Source of the DNA: Methanosaeta sp. PtaB.Bin039
GTDB lineage: Archaea > Halobacteriota > Methanosarcinia > Methanotrichales > Methanotrichaceae
Direction: 5' to 3'
Assembly (NCBI GenBank): GCA_002067795.1
Contig: MVQI01000051.1
Location: 62,001 to 126,000, forward strand
DNA: 64,000 bases
Below the pieces are notes generated by a model. The model was not told where the DNA came from. It searched no databases and saw nothing but the letters and a program-made list of their open reading frames with translations. The position numbers and the translations under genes were made by a program. Below, one piece after another: positions 1 to 9,164 of the stretch. Each line of letters begins with the position of its first letter. Position 1 is the stretch's first letter.

Positions 1-1049
1 CCCTTGACCCTGCCTACTGCCAGTGCCACCTCCTCAATCCACGGGTGGTCCTGGTTCATGCGCATGGGAGGATATCCAGGCAATATCCTCAGATCCAGCT
101 GGATGCCCAGATGGTCCTTGAGAGACTTTATGGTGGACTCCAGTCCCTCCATGGCCTCCTCCATGCTCTCCTCTGGTATGACCCTGCGGTCTCCCCGGAT
201 GACGCAGCGGTCGGGGATTATGTTCTCCTTGATGCCGGCATCGATCATCGTCACATTGAACCTGGGAACCAGACCTTCCAGGCCCAGCGTGCGCACCGAA
301 GAGCTGGCTGGAACGGTGGAGGTTTTGGATTCCACAATTTTCCGATACTCCATCATCCCTTCGAGCACAGGGATCGCCTTCTCTATGGCATTCTCGCCCA
401 GGAAGCTGTATCCGCTGTGGGCAGCCCGTCCCTGCACAACCACCTCCCAGGTGATGGTGCCGTTAGACCCGATAACAACATCGTCTGAGAAGCCATCCAT
501 ACAGAGCATCTTATCTCCACGCACCAGCCCGGAATCGGTCAGGTAGCAAAGACCGGAGTAGCCACCCACCTCCTCATCGGTGGTCAGCAGGACCTGCAAG
601 TTGTACTTGGGCCGGCTGCTCTCAAGCAGCCTCTGAAGTGCGACGATCATGGCAGCTACCGGCCCCTTGGAATCAGCCACACCCCGGCCAAAAGCCCGTC
701 CGTCCCTCACGTCCAGGACGAACGGATCTGAGCTCCATCCCTCCCCTGGAGGCACGACGTCTATATGCGTGTAGATTACCAGCGTCTCCTTTGCACCCAC
801 GTCCAGGGTGGCTATCAGGTTGACCCGCTCCCCCTGAAGACGGGGGTCGTCGCAGCGGGCCAAGAAGACGTCTTCGGGCATCAGGAGCTTCTCGGTCCGA
901 AAGCCCATCTTCCGGAATGTCTCAGCCAGGTAGTCGATGGCCTGATGGTAGTTGTGCCCAGGCGGTGCCTGGGTCCTGAACGATACCAGATCGGCCAAAA
1001 TCCCCAGCAGGTGCCCTTCGTCGATATCCTGGTGAGTCTTTTCGGTCAT
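1..1049 (-). CDS. M20-family metallopeptidase/deacylase (ArgE/DapE/CPG2 type), 3' end cut by window edge
   Basis: Predicted zinc-dependent amidohydrolase that removes an acyl or peptide group from a small cytoplasmic substrate. About 349 codons are visible and the C-terminus lies outside the window. The first metal-binding motif is YTHIDVVPPGEGW at about residues 98-110, followed by GRGVADSKGP and the catalytic/metal segment TTDEEVGG near residue 160. A lid-domain motif with AHSGYSFLGENAIEKA follows. This order matches ArgE/DapE/carboxypeptidase G2 proteins. The substrate cannot be told from sequence: acetylornithine, succinyl-diaminopimelate or a dipeptide are all possible. The ATG at 1047-1049 is chosen because homology to the family begins directly after it. 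No obvious ribosome binding site precedes it. Confidence 0.85.
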   Translation of the reverse strand, partial: MTEKTHQDIDEGHLLGILADLVSFRTQAPPGHNYHQAIDYLAETFRKMGFRTEKLLMPEDVFLARCDDPRLQGERVNLIATLDVGAKETLVIYTHIDVVPPGEGWSSDPFVLDVRDGRAFGRGVADSKGPVAAMIVALQRLLESSRPKYNLQVLLTTDEEVGGYSGLCYLTDSGLVRGDKMLCMDGFSDDVVIGSNGTITWEVVVQGRAAHSGYSFLGENAIEKAIPVLEGMMEYRKIVESKTSTVPASSSVRTLGLEGLVPRFNVTMIDAGIKENIIPDRCVIRGDRRVIPEESMEEAMEGLESTIKSLKDHLGIQLDLRILPGYPPMRMNQDHPWIEEVALAVGRVK

Positions 1050-1231
1050 GGTTTTCAGATAGGAGGGGCAGATCTATAAGAGTTTCCCGGCGAAAAAAGG
1101 CGGGCTGGGCAAGATATGGGCACGTGGCTTTGGCGAAGATAAAAGGAAAGAAAGAGGAGAGAAAAATGGGAGCATTAGATGCAAAAAGGCATCAAGGTCG
1201 CCTGCCCCAGAAATCACATGTGACCGATCTT

Positions 1232-1822
1232 TCAGATCTGAGCAGGGGAGACCATCAGGCTCACGACGAGTATGGTGACCAGGCCGACGACGAGCATCCT
1301 CAGGCCGGAACGCACTGCCTGCTCCTCGCTGATCCTGGCCAGGAATATGCCCAGGAGAAACAGGATCGCCAGGCCGGCTGCCAGTGATATGTAGAAGGCT
1401 GTATCCAGCGACAGTGGCGGGACCAGCAGGAATGGAGATATCAGAACCGCAGCGCAAGCGGCCGGGCTGATGCCATCCACCACGGCTACCACAAGGCTGG
1501 CCAGACGGGAGGCCTCGGCCACCTGAGTGCTCTGCAGATCTATCAGCATGGCCAGCTGCAGCTTCTTTAAGTCCCTCATCCGCTCTGCCCTCTCAGCCAT
1601 GTAAGCGCCGGTCATCCCTGAGATCCCCATGGCCACGCTGCCACCAACGCCTGCCGTGATAACCACCTTGGGGTCCATCACCCCGGAGAGGTGAGCGCCT
1701 ATGACCACGCCCATGATGGTGAGGGTCCCGTCAAACGCGTTCATCACGAACAGCCGGCGTGCTATCTCAACTGCCCCGCTGGCCTTCAGATATCGTTTGA
1801 ACAGATCCAGGTTCTTGATCAT
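1232..1822 (-). CDS. VIT1/CCC1-like (DUF125) membrane protein
   Basis: Integral membrane protein of 196 residues with about five hydrophobic segments. The N-terminal segment carries the glycine-rich stretch NAFDGTLTIMGVVIGA typical of VIT1/CCC1 iron and manganese transporters. A polar helix with MAERAERMRDLKKLQ follows, and three more membrane spans lie near residues 105-130, 140-160 and 172-192. Archaeal members of this group are usually annotated as TIGR00267/DUF125 proteins. Metal transport is inferred from the family, and the substrate is unknown. The gene lies downstream of, and on the same strand as, phosphoglycerate mutase after an 83-base gap, so they may be co-transcribed. Confidence 0.75.
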   Translation of the reverse strand: MIKNLDLFKRYLKASGAVEIARRLFVMNAFDGTLTIMGVVIGAHLSGVMDPKVVITAGVGGSVAMGISGMTGAYMAERAERMRDLKKLQLAMLIDLQSTQVAEASRLASLVVAVVDGISPAACAAVLISPFLLVPPLSLDTAFYISLAAGLAILFLLGIFLARISEEQAVRSGLRMLVVGLVTILVVSLMVSPAQI

Positions 1823-1905
1823 CCCACAGCCTCGGTGAAATACAGGCGCATGTCGCAGAGGTCCTCAGACAAAAGAGCCAGGGAAAGGGAGGTTCCCAGA
1901 CGTCT

Positions 1906-3420
1906 TCATGTCGCTGACTGCGCGATCAGGCTTCTGCCGCTCATCTCCTGCGGCTGATGGAGGCCCATCAGCTCGAGGATGGTCGGGGCTACGTCTGCCA
2001 GGATTCCATCCTCCCTAAGAGATGGACTCCCTGCACCCACCAATATGAAGGGAACGCGATTGGTTGTATGGGCAGTGTGGGCCTGGCCGGTCTCCTCGTC
2101 TGACATCTTCTCGGCATTTCCGTGATCTGCCGTGATGGCGATCGAGCCGCCGCAGCTCTGCACAGCCTCCACCACCCTGCCCAGGCAGGCGTCAACCGTC
2201 TCCACAGCCTTCACCGCTGCCTGGTAGATCCCGGTGTGGCCCACCATGTCGGGGTTGGCATAATTCATGACGATCATGTCGTAAATCCCCATACGTATGC
2301 GCTCTAAGACAGCATCGGTAACCTGATATGCCGACATCTCGGGGAGCAGGTCGTAGGTTGCAACCCTGGGAGACGGTATCAGTACACGGTCCTCCCCAGG
2401 CATCGGCTCCTCGCTGCCGCCGTTGAAGAAGTAAGTCACATGGGCATACTTCTCCGTTTCAGCGATGCGCAGCTGCCTGCGGCCAGCTGAGCTTGCGACC
2501 TCGCCCAGGGTGTTATGCAGGTACTGCACAGGAAAAGCCACAGGGGCATCGATTGCCGAGTCGTACTGAGTCATACATACGTAGCGAACCTGGACCCTAT
2601 GACGGCTGAATTCCGAAAAGTCCGCCTGCACAATGGCCCGGGTTATCTGCCTGGCCCGGTCCGGACGGAAGTTGAAGAATATCACGCTGTCCCCATCTCT
2701 GATCATGCCATCCTGGTCCACCACGGTTGGCCGAAGAAACTCGTCGTTCTCCCCGCGTTCGTACCCTGCCAGAACAGCCTCCCTGGCGCTTCTTGCCCGC
2801 TCTCCCTGACCATCGACGAGGGCGGCATAGGCAAGTGCTGTCCGATCCCACCTCCGGTCCCGGTCCATGGTGTAGTAGCGGCCTGAGACCGTGGCCACCT
2901 GCCCAAGCCCGATCTTCCTGGTCTTCTCCTCAAGCTGGTCCAGATAGGAGAGGGCGCTGCGTGGAGGCACATCCCGCCCATCGAGGATAGAATGGATGTA
3001 GCATCTATTTACACCGACATCCCTGGCGAGGTCGAGCAGCGCCATGAGGTGGCTTATATGGCTGTGGACCCCGCCGTCGGATAGCAGGCCCATGAGGTGG
3101 AGCCGCCCTTCTCCCAGGTCCTTCATGGCCCGGACGAGAACCTGATTCTTGCGCAACTGATCCTGCTCGATGGCCAGGCTTATCCTGGTATAGTCCTGAT
3201 AGACGACCCGCCCGGCACCGAGGTTGAGGTGGCCGACCTCGGAGTTGCCCATCTGTCCTGTGGGCAGGCCTACATCCCGACCCGATGCTCCAAGCGTGGT
3301 ATGGGGACAGGCCGCAATCAATCGGTCCAGGTTGGGCTTCTTGGCACCGGCGATGGCGTTGGCAAAGACCTCATCGCGCAGGCCGAAGCCGTCCATGATC
3401 AGCAGAACCACGGGCTTCAT
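1906..3420 (-). CDS. gpmI: 2,3-bisphosphoglycerate-independent phosphoglycerate mutase
   Basis: Interconverts 3- and 2-phosphoglycerate in glycolysis and gluconeogenesis; in an acetate-using methanogen it would act mainly in gluconeogenesis. The protein starts MKPVVLLIMDGFGLRDE, containing the first metal-binding Asp. It has the catalytic serine motif GQMGNSEVGHLNLGAGR, the HSHISHL segment, the DGRDVPP motif and the C-terminal ITADHGNAEKM metal motif. This is the two-metal alkaline-phosphatase superfamily architecture of the bacterial-type long iPGM (about 510 residues), not the shorter archaeal ApgM type. I chose the internal ATG at 3418-3420 (504 residues), because the 16 residues upstream are not conserved-looking. 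Confidence 0.93.
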   Translation of the reverse strand: MKPVVLLIMDGFGLRDEVFANAIAGAKKPNLDRLIAACPHTTLGASGRDVGLPTGQMGNSEVGHLNLGAGRVVYQDYTRISLAIEQDQLRKNQVLVRAMKDLGEGRLHLMGLLSDGGVHSHISHLMALLDLARDVGVNRCYIHSILDGRDVPPRSALSYLDQLEEKTRKIGLGQVATVSGRYYTMDRDRRWDRTALAYAALVDGQGERARSAREAVLAGYERGENDEFLRPTVVDQDGMIRDGDSVIFFNFRPDRARQITRAIVQADFSEFSRHRVQVRYVCMTQYDSAIDAPVAFPVQYLHNTLGEVASSAGRRQLRIAETEKYAHVTYFFNGGSEEPMPGEDRVLIPSPRVATYDLLPEMSAYQVTDAVLERIRMGIYDMIVMNYANPDMVGHTGIYQAAVKAVETVDACLGRVVEAVQSCGGSIAITADHGNAEKMSDEETGQAHTAHTTNRVPFILVGAGSPSLREDGILADVAPTILELMGLHQPQEMSGRSLIAQSAT

Positions 3421-3464
3421 GCAGGCCCCATAAACAGGTATGGAGATAAAGCCTTCCCGAAATT

Positions 3465-4109
3465 TCACTGGCCCATGAATCCGTGCTCCCCAATGAGGGG
3501 GACGAAGACCACACCCATATGCCTGTCGATCCGGAAGCTTCCGTTCTGCCTCGTAACCAGAAGCAGATCCTGGCTATAGGACCCGACGGGTATCACAAGC
3601 CTGCCGTGAGTGGCCAGCTGCTCTTTCAGCGGCTCAGGAATGGAGGGAGCAGAAGCCGCCACGCTTATCCGGTCATATGGGGCGTGCTGCGGCAGTCCGA
3701 GCGAGCCGTCGCCGACCACAACCGTCACATTTGCCAGACCTGCCCGCGCCAGGTTCACCCTTGCCTGGGCGGCTAGCTCCGGCAGCCTCTCGACGGTATA
3801 GACATGTCCTGCCGGACCTGTCAGATGGGCCATCACCGCGGCATGATAGCCAAATCCAGCCCCGACCTCCAGAACTGTCATCCCCTCGCGAATGTCCAGG
3901 AGATCGCACATTATTGCCACCATATGGGGGGCTGATATAGTCTGGCCGCCGCCAATGGGAAGCGGCCTGTCATCGTAAGCGGCATAGGCCAGATCTTCCG
4001 GCACGAAGAGCTCCCTCGGCACGGAGGCCATGGCATCGACCACACGATCGCTGACCTGGTCTTGAAGGGCTGAGATCAGCTGCTCCCGGTTCAATCCCGT
4101 CTCCCCCAT
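3465..4109 (-). CDS. pcm: Protein-L-isoaspartate O-methyltransferase
   Basis: Repairs age-damaged proteins by methylating L-isoaspartyl residues with S-adenosylmethionine in the cytoplasm. The 214-residue length is normal for the family. The signature region PLPIGGGQTISAPHMVA lies near residue 50 and is followed by the SAM-binding motif VLEVGAGFGYHAAVMA. The later segment GDGSLGLPQHAPYDRI is also diagnostic. The gene overlaps the upstream zinc-protein gene by 19 bases, which suggests a translationally linked pair, and precedes gpmI by 44 bases. Confidence 0.93.
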   Translation of the reverse strand: MGETGLNREQLISALQDQVSDRVVDAMASVPRELFVPEDLAYAAYDDRPLPIGGGQTISAPHMVAIMCDLLDIREGMTVLEVGAGFGYHAAVMAHLTGPAGHVYTVERLPELAAQARVNLARAGLANVTVVVGDGSLGLPQHAPYDRISVAASAPSIPEPLKEQLATHGRLVIPVGSYSQDLLLVTRQNGSFRIDRHMGVVFVPLIGEHGFMGQ

Positions 4110-4651
4110 ATCCTGACGATATCTCTGGCCCGGGCTTGAGAGGGGAAGGTTCCGTCCCGGGACTTGATCTTGACGATCCGGTAGCCTGCTCCCTCCGCCC
4201 GGCCTGATTCTCCGACGGAAAAAATCCGCTCTCCTAAAACCAGCTCCTTGAAGGACTTGGTCTTGCCACGGTGGTAGACAGCGATCTTGACCTCCACCTG
4301 ATCGACAGCCCTGGCCCAGACAGTGGTCACCTCCCGGGCCTCAGCCTCAATCACACGCCTATCCGTCTCCAGAGAGGTTATCTCCGAGATCACCACGTCG
4401 CTTTTGCCGTCGTCCACAACCAGCTCCTGTCCCACATGCAGAAGGTCCCGGCTGGGAAGATCTATGTGGTATGTGCAGGATGTTGCTCCGGTGCTGATTA
4501 TGGCCCGAACGGTTTTTAGCCGGGGCTTCTCCCTGACCACGGGGTGAGTGTCCCCGCACTGCTGGCATCGCACCAGGTTCTTTTGCCCGCCCTTGATCTC
4601 CGAATGCGGCGAAAACTGACCGCAGGATGGGCAGAGCATCTCTTCCGGCAT
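4091..4651 (-). CDS. HVO_0476-family zinc-finger protein
   Basis: Protein of 186 residues with an N-terminal zinc ribbon (CPSCGQFSPHSEI, then RCQQCGDTH; two CxxC pairs) followed by an all-beta region of about 140 residues. This matches the euryarchaeal HVO_0476 family, whose function is not established. The reading frame stays open upstream to 4918, but that extension is AT-rich and low complexity. I therefore start at the ATG at 4649-4651, beginning MPEEMLCPSCGQ. The gene overlaps pcm by 19 bases. A nucleic-acid or ribosome role is possible from the zinc ribbon but unproven. Confidence 0.78.
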   Translation of the reverse strand: MPEEMLCPSCGQFSPHSEIKGGQKNLVRCQQCGDTHPVVREKPRLKTVRAIISTGATSCTYHIDLPSRDLLHVGQELVVDDGKSDVVISEITSLETDRRVIEAEAREVTTVWARAVDQVEVKIAVYHRGKTKSFKELVLGERIFSVGESGRAEGAGYRIVKIKSRDGTFPSQARARDIVRIWGRRD

Positions 4652-5451
4652 GAATTGAATATCTCCTATACCAGATTGGGCGGAAAAGATACTAAAATGT
4701 GACTGTCCGCCGCAGATGCGGAAAAGACAAATGATACAGCTTATAGATCGCCAATAATAAATTAACTTGAGTTGAAAAATAACCGAAACATGGAACAATT
4801 TAAAATATTTATTTTTTGTCTGTAATTTTTTTACGCCGAGGGGATCGACGGCTTTGCGCTCGTTTCTGTCTTGAATGGATCTGAAAATGCCGCGGTGCAA
4901 GAGCCCATAAGCCACCAATTCCAGGGGAGATGCACTGAGATGCCCGATGCCCGCATAGATGCCACGGAATATTTCAGGGATAGCATAATGGGCGGATCAA
5001 AGAAAACTGAGGAAAAATCCGGCCAAAGACCGACCCAGAGATGTCCCGGTAAAACAGTGAGCCAAATGGCCACGGTGCCCCAGCGTGGTCCTCAAAATCA
5101 AAAAAAGCCGGCTGTAAAGGGCACGTGTCAGCTGTGGCAGGGCAGTCTTATAGAAAAAGGAGGCGTTCTATGCGTTGGTGCGACATGCTGACACTAAAAA
5201 AATGTACATGATCGAGCAGGCATGGCGGGCGCTATTTCAGACATGTTCCGTTTATCAGACCTGGCCTGCATGATTTTTTTTCGGGGGCGAAATCCCATCG
5301 AGTCCGTTGGCAGCCCGCGCACATGATGCCGGAAGGCCTTCGATTGGGCTTTCGCGAAGAGGTTGGGGGCTCATTCGTTTTTTTATAAAATATCTTAATT
5401 TAGTAATTATTAGTTTTGATGGAAAACTATTTATCCTTATTACTAAAGTAA
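4652..5451. other. 800-base divergent intergenic region, partly AT-rich, no convincing gene
   Basis: This gap separates the divergently transcribed HVO_0476-like gene and the membrane-protein gene at 5452. Positions about 4690-4840 are strongly AT-rich compared with the surrounding GC-rich DNA. The open frames in it (for example 4871-5191, plus) show no recognisable domain and unlikely composition. A TTTTTCGGGGGCG run near 5274 and a TTCGCGAA palindrome near 5351 are visible. AT-rich promoter elements precede 5452. No tRNA or known riboswitch was recognised. Confidence 0.5.
5381..5435 (+). promoter_or_regulatory. Candidate TATA elements upstream of the 5452 membrane-protein gene
   Basis: Two archaeal TATA-like sequences are visible: TTTTATAAAATATC at 5381-5394 and ACTATTTATCC near 5427-5436. 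The second is about 20-25 bases before the ATG at 5452, which would give a leaderless or nearly leaderless transcript. No Shine-Dalgarno sequence is seen before the ATG, in keeping with that idea. Confidence 0.45.
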
Positions 5452-6141
5452 ATGAATGTGGACCCGAAGGACGCCTTGCAGGAGTACTCCCCGGCAGAGC
5501 TGGGGAGAGCATTGAGCCGGTTTCGACGGACCCTTCAGTCGGCGCACCGAAGCTCCATCGATGTCAAGAACAGCTATGACTTCTACGTTTTGGCCTTTAA
5601 GGAGTTTGCCAAGGAGAACTACTCCGACGCTTTCCTTTACTACGACAGGGCCAAGTACGAATTGACCGGCTCGGTCAACGATGCCAAGCACAACATCCGT
5701 GGACTGCGCATCCACAGCTCACGCACGCTCTCATTCTTCTTCAAGCTGTACGGGCTGTATGCAGTGGTATTCGGCATAGCCGTGGCGGTATTCTTTGGGC
5801 TTCTGATATATTACTACTCAAACGCGACCATGCTGGATGTGCCTCTGTGGAGCTCCTTCTTCGCAGGCCTGGGCTCATCTGCCCAGATACTCACAGGTGC
5901 GGTCGACGACCTGCGCAAAGAGGGCATAGCGGTCCGCTACCGCAGGATCTGGTATATGGCGATTCCGGCGCTCAGCATGATATTCGGATTCATGGCCTAC
6001 CTGATATTCAGCAGCGGGCTTGTGGCTTTCAACGTGAACTCCAAGGAGACCATCTTCTCAACCATGCTGGTCTGCTTCCTTACCGGCTTTATGACCAACT
6101 GGCTGATAGACCAGCTCTCGAAGCTCTCAAAGAACATGTGA
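5452..6141 (+). CDS. Unknown integral membrane protein with alpha-helical cytoplasmic N-terminus
   Basis: I do not recognise this 229-residue protein. Residues 1-90 are polar and helix-rich and contain a TPR-like stretch (FAKENYSDAFLYYDRAKYEL), suggesting a single helical-hairpin repeat. Hydrophobic segments follow at about residues 96-121 and 166-190 and near the C-terminus around 200-220, with a weaker one around 130-148. It therefore probably spans the membrane three or four times. It stands alone between two long intergenic regions, so its neighbours give no hint of function. Coding potential is supported by codon use and GC-rich third positions. Confidence 0.7.
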   Translation: MNVDPKDALQEYSPAELGRALSRFRRTLQSAHRSSIDVKNSYDFYVLAFKEFAKENYSDAFLYYDRAKYELTGSVNDAKHNIRGLRIHSSRTLSFFFKLYGLYAVVFGIAVAVFFGLLIYYYSNATMLDVPLWSSFFAGLGSSAQILTGAVDDLRKEGIAVRYRRIWYMAIPALSMIFGFMAYLIFSSGLVAFNVNSKETIFSTMLVCFLTGFMTNWLIDQLSKLSKNM

Positions 6142-6665
6142 GGCTGCAAGGCGAAAAGCGGATCCGGCCCCGTGTCCCCTGAGATATCCAGACGTCCGGC
6201 CCTCGGTTCCATAGGCCTCCGGCATATTGCGATTCCTGCGTTCACTTCCTCCGAATTCATTTCCGCATCGGTTCCGGGTTCGTTTTCGGCCAGCGTGCCC
6301 TGGGCACCAGGGACAGGCGTCCATCTATCCAAGCGATGTGCACCACCCCCTTAAATCCAAACGCCGGCAAAGCCAAAAAAAAGCATATGAGGCGTCGAAT
6401 CCACGAAAAAAGCCAATTTATGCATGAGGTGAGCAGACGACATTTTCGGTTGTGGCTGATCATTTCCGATATAGACAGTGAAAGGGCACAAAAGGCTGCC
6501 TTTGACTGAGAGCCGCCCTGGCAGGATGGGGATTTGAGGCTGTTGCGGAGGCGATTGATGATGGCTGAGCCTGTCTTGCCAGTGCCCTGGCCAAAATGAT
6601 CGGACACTGGCTTTTCGCCCAGCACAGTACCTGCTCGCTTGCCTTCTCATCCAAGCCTGCGGCCC
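6142..6665. other. 524-base intergenic region, possibly degraded sequence
   Basis: This gap lies between convergent genes: the 5452 membrane protein and the subtilase fragment ending at 6666. Several open frames cross it on both strands, but none has a convincing domain, start or composition. The minus-strand frame near 6600-6699 reads GLDEKASEQ, loosely like the start of dinitrogenase cofactor (NifX-like) proteins, but the similarity does not continue. I see no RNA gene. It may be decayed coding sequence. Confidence 0.4.
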
Positions 6666-9164
6666 CTAGGACCGGAATGTCATGCTTCCGCTTGACCACG
6701 CCTCGTCAATGCGGTCCACCTCCTGCCCTGCCCGGGATATGGAGAGGTCTCGCACGTAAAGGCGGGCGGTTTTGGCGAGCATCGATGCCTTGGCTGGGTT
6801 GAACTCCAGAAGAGCAGTGTGATTGCCCCTCGACAGGTCCAGAGTGCGATCGTAGATTGCCATCTCCACACCATCCTTATCCTGAAGGCTTGCCTTCACC
6901 CTGTAGCTGCCCATATCCAGGACAGAGACTCCGGCCCCAACAACCACCCGGCTGATCACGCCTCCGCTCTCCATGGACAGGTTGACGAATGTGCCGTTGA
7001 AGTAGGCAGCCGGCGGCTGGAAGTCGCCCGGAGCACGGTCGATGGTCATATCTGCCTGGAAGCGTCCTATGAATTCCCCATCCGGATTGAAGAGGACAAG
7101 CTCGCCCAGATGAAGAGGTCCGCAGGCAGCATTTCGCCAGATCTCCTTTCCGCCAGCATCGAGCTCGATTGTGCCGGCGCCTGAGAGGCTGGATGTGTTT
7201 GACAGCCACTTTACCAGCGACCCCCTGCAATCCAGCAGACCGCCCTCCACGCGGTATGAGCCGGGCAGGACGGCATTGACGCTTACCCCCATCTGAATCC
7301 TGTCCAGCAGGCCGTCGCCTCCTAGATCCTGCATCGTTGGCGGATTTATGCCCTCGATTTGGGCACCGGCAATTGTGAACAGAACCGGTATCTGATGGGT
7401 CTGGACAGGCGAGCGGATCTCAAGATAGCCCTGGACATCCTGCAAGGAGCCGCTCCTTGGCACCTGCATGCTCACATTTATCCAGGCGCTCTGACCAGCA
7501 GGCAGGCTGGAAGGCCCGGTGGCGTTTATCCAGGGCCACGGACCCCTGATGCTCCTGGTCACCCCAAGATCGAACGTCTGGGGCCGGCCACCCCTCACAT
7601 CATAGCCCAGCACATGCACTACCCAGCGGCCAGGATTCGGATCGAATACCTCAAGGTTCTCGGAGTTCTTGAATCCCTCGGACTTGGCAGCAAGGTCAGA
7701 GGACGGATCGTAGAGCTTGAGGTCCAGGTCGCTGTACTCCCCAGGCCAGGTCAGCTGAAGTGCCAGACGACTGGTGCCTGCCGGTATCTCTATGGCCCGC
7801 TCCCAGATTCGGCCGTCCTCTATCGAACCCTGCACCATCACACTCGTCGCGTTATCCACCCCTCCGGAGTAGCTGAGGTCGGTCAGGGCGACGCCGCCGT
7901 TGCTCAGCAAGAAGCTGCCGTTTCTGACTTCTCCGGGCAAAATTGCCCCCAGGTTCCAGCTGCCAGGCCTCACCCGGAGAACCGATTGGGTCACCTGCAA
8001 GACGTACTTCTCTGCGTCGGATAGAGCCCGGCCATGCACTGCCAGCAGCCATCTGCCGGAGGACGGATTCTCTATGGATACGAACTCTGCATCCCCATCT
8101 CCAGCGGTGTAGTACTCGCTGGTAGGGGCAAGCAGGAACAGGTCGAGATCGGCTGAGCCTGACCACTCAAGGCTGGCCTCCAGAAGGCGGGAGCCGAGAG
8201 GGACATCCAGATAGAAGTAATGCCACTCAAGCGGACCGATGCTTCCTTGCATCTGACCCAGGCCGTTTTGCTGCACGAACGGCTCAGCCACCTCCACGAC
8301 GACAGGGACTGAGAGGATCTCCTTGCCTGCCTCCGAGATCTGTACGAAACCACGATAAGATCCGGCAGGCGTGGCATTGGGTACGTTCAGAGTCGCCCCG
8401 AAGACCTTCTGCCCGTTGGCCGCAATTGTCGCTGGAAGAGGCATAACTGTCAGCCAGTCGGCCACGTCGCCCTCCGCTGTCACACGCAGATCCTTCCTTT
8501 CCCGGTTGGTGAAGAAGACAAACCTTGAGGTCCAGTCTTCATCCAGAGGAGATAGAGCATATATCTTCTTCTGGGGCCGGTCCGCACCAACCTCAATTCC
8601 AGGGGATACGGATTTTCCTCCGCTCAAGAAAGCCCACCTGCCGGCTGTCCAGCGGTCTGGCACAACACCGCACAGGTCGGGGCCTAAGAGAGACATGGAA
8701 CGTCCGGCGTCCAGCAGCCCCGCACCCTGATAGTAAGGCTCGTACTGCTCACCCAGGCTGTTGTTCAGCTTTCTGGCGCCGCCGGTCAGGGCTGCCTTGA
8801 CCCCGGCAGGAGTCAGGGTGGGATCTCTCTGGAGGAGAAGGGCTGCGACTCCAGCGGCCACCGGCGTGGACAGCGAGGTCCCTGAGGAGCGGGCATAATA
8901 TCTGTCCACATAGTCAGGACCTTCGAGATTCGGAGGTACGGCAGCGACCACATCAACACCTGGGGCTACTGCTTCTGGCTTGATGCGACCGTCCCGGGTG
9001 GGGCCTGAGCCGCTGAAGTCCGCCACATGGCCCAGGCAGTCCGATGCGCCCAGGGTGATCACTTTGACCCCATCACCAGGGGAGTCGATGCATCCGGAGA
9101 ATGCCGCGAGCAGGATAAGAGCTGCGGCCAAAGCGAGCTTAACCGTTGTTTCCTGCTGCAACAC
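6666..9164 (-). pseudogene. C-terminal portion of a split subtilase (S8) with two PPC-like domains
   Basis: This is the downstream part of an extracellular serine protease separated from its N-terminal half by a frameshift near 9140. It carries the catalytic serine motif GTSLSTPVAAGVAALLLQ and the preceding SGSGPTRDGRIKPEAVAPG segment. It lacks the Asp, His and oxyanion Asn, which are on the other fragment. After the protease domain come two beta-sandwich regions like bacterial pre-peptidase C-terminal domains (DLDLFLLAPTSEYY and DLDLKLYDPSSD). Further Ig-like regions extend to the C-terminus. A GTG (9162-9164) or TTG (9159-9161) could restart translation, giving a short polar start, the hydrophobic run LALAAALILLAAFSGC and then IDSPGDGVKV. 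This resembles a lipoprotein signal. Whether this is one broken gene, a sequencing error or two genes is not decided by sequence alone. Confidence 0.75.

Noticed and set aside
4-546. Long plus-strand open frame at the left edge
   Set aside because: It is antisense to the M20 peptidase, which has full family motifs in the minus frame; the product shows no domain.
4871-5191. 106-residue plus-strand frame in the first long gap
   Set aside because: No domain and no start signal; composition unlike the neighbouring genes.
6257-6699. Minus-strand frames with HFGQGTGK and GLDEKASEQ segments, loosely like NifX-type proteins
   Set aside because: Similarity is limited to a few residues in two different frames and does not continue; at most a decayed remnant.
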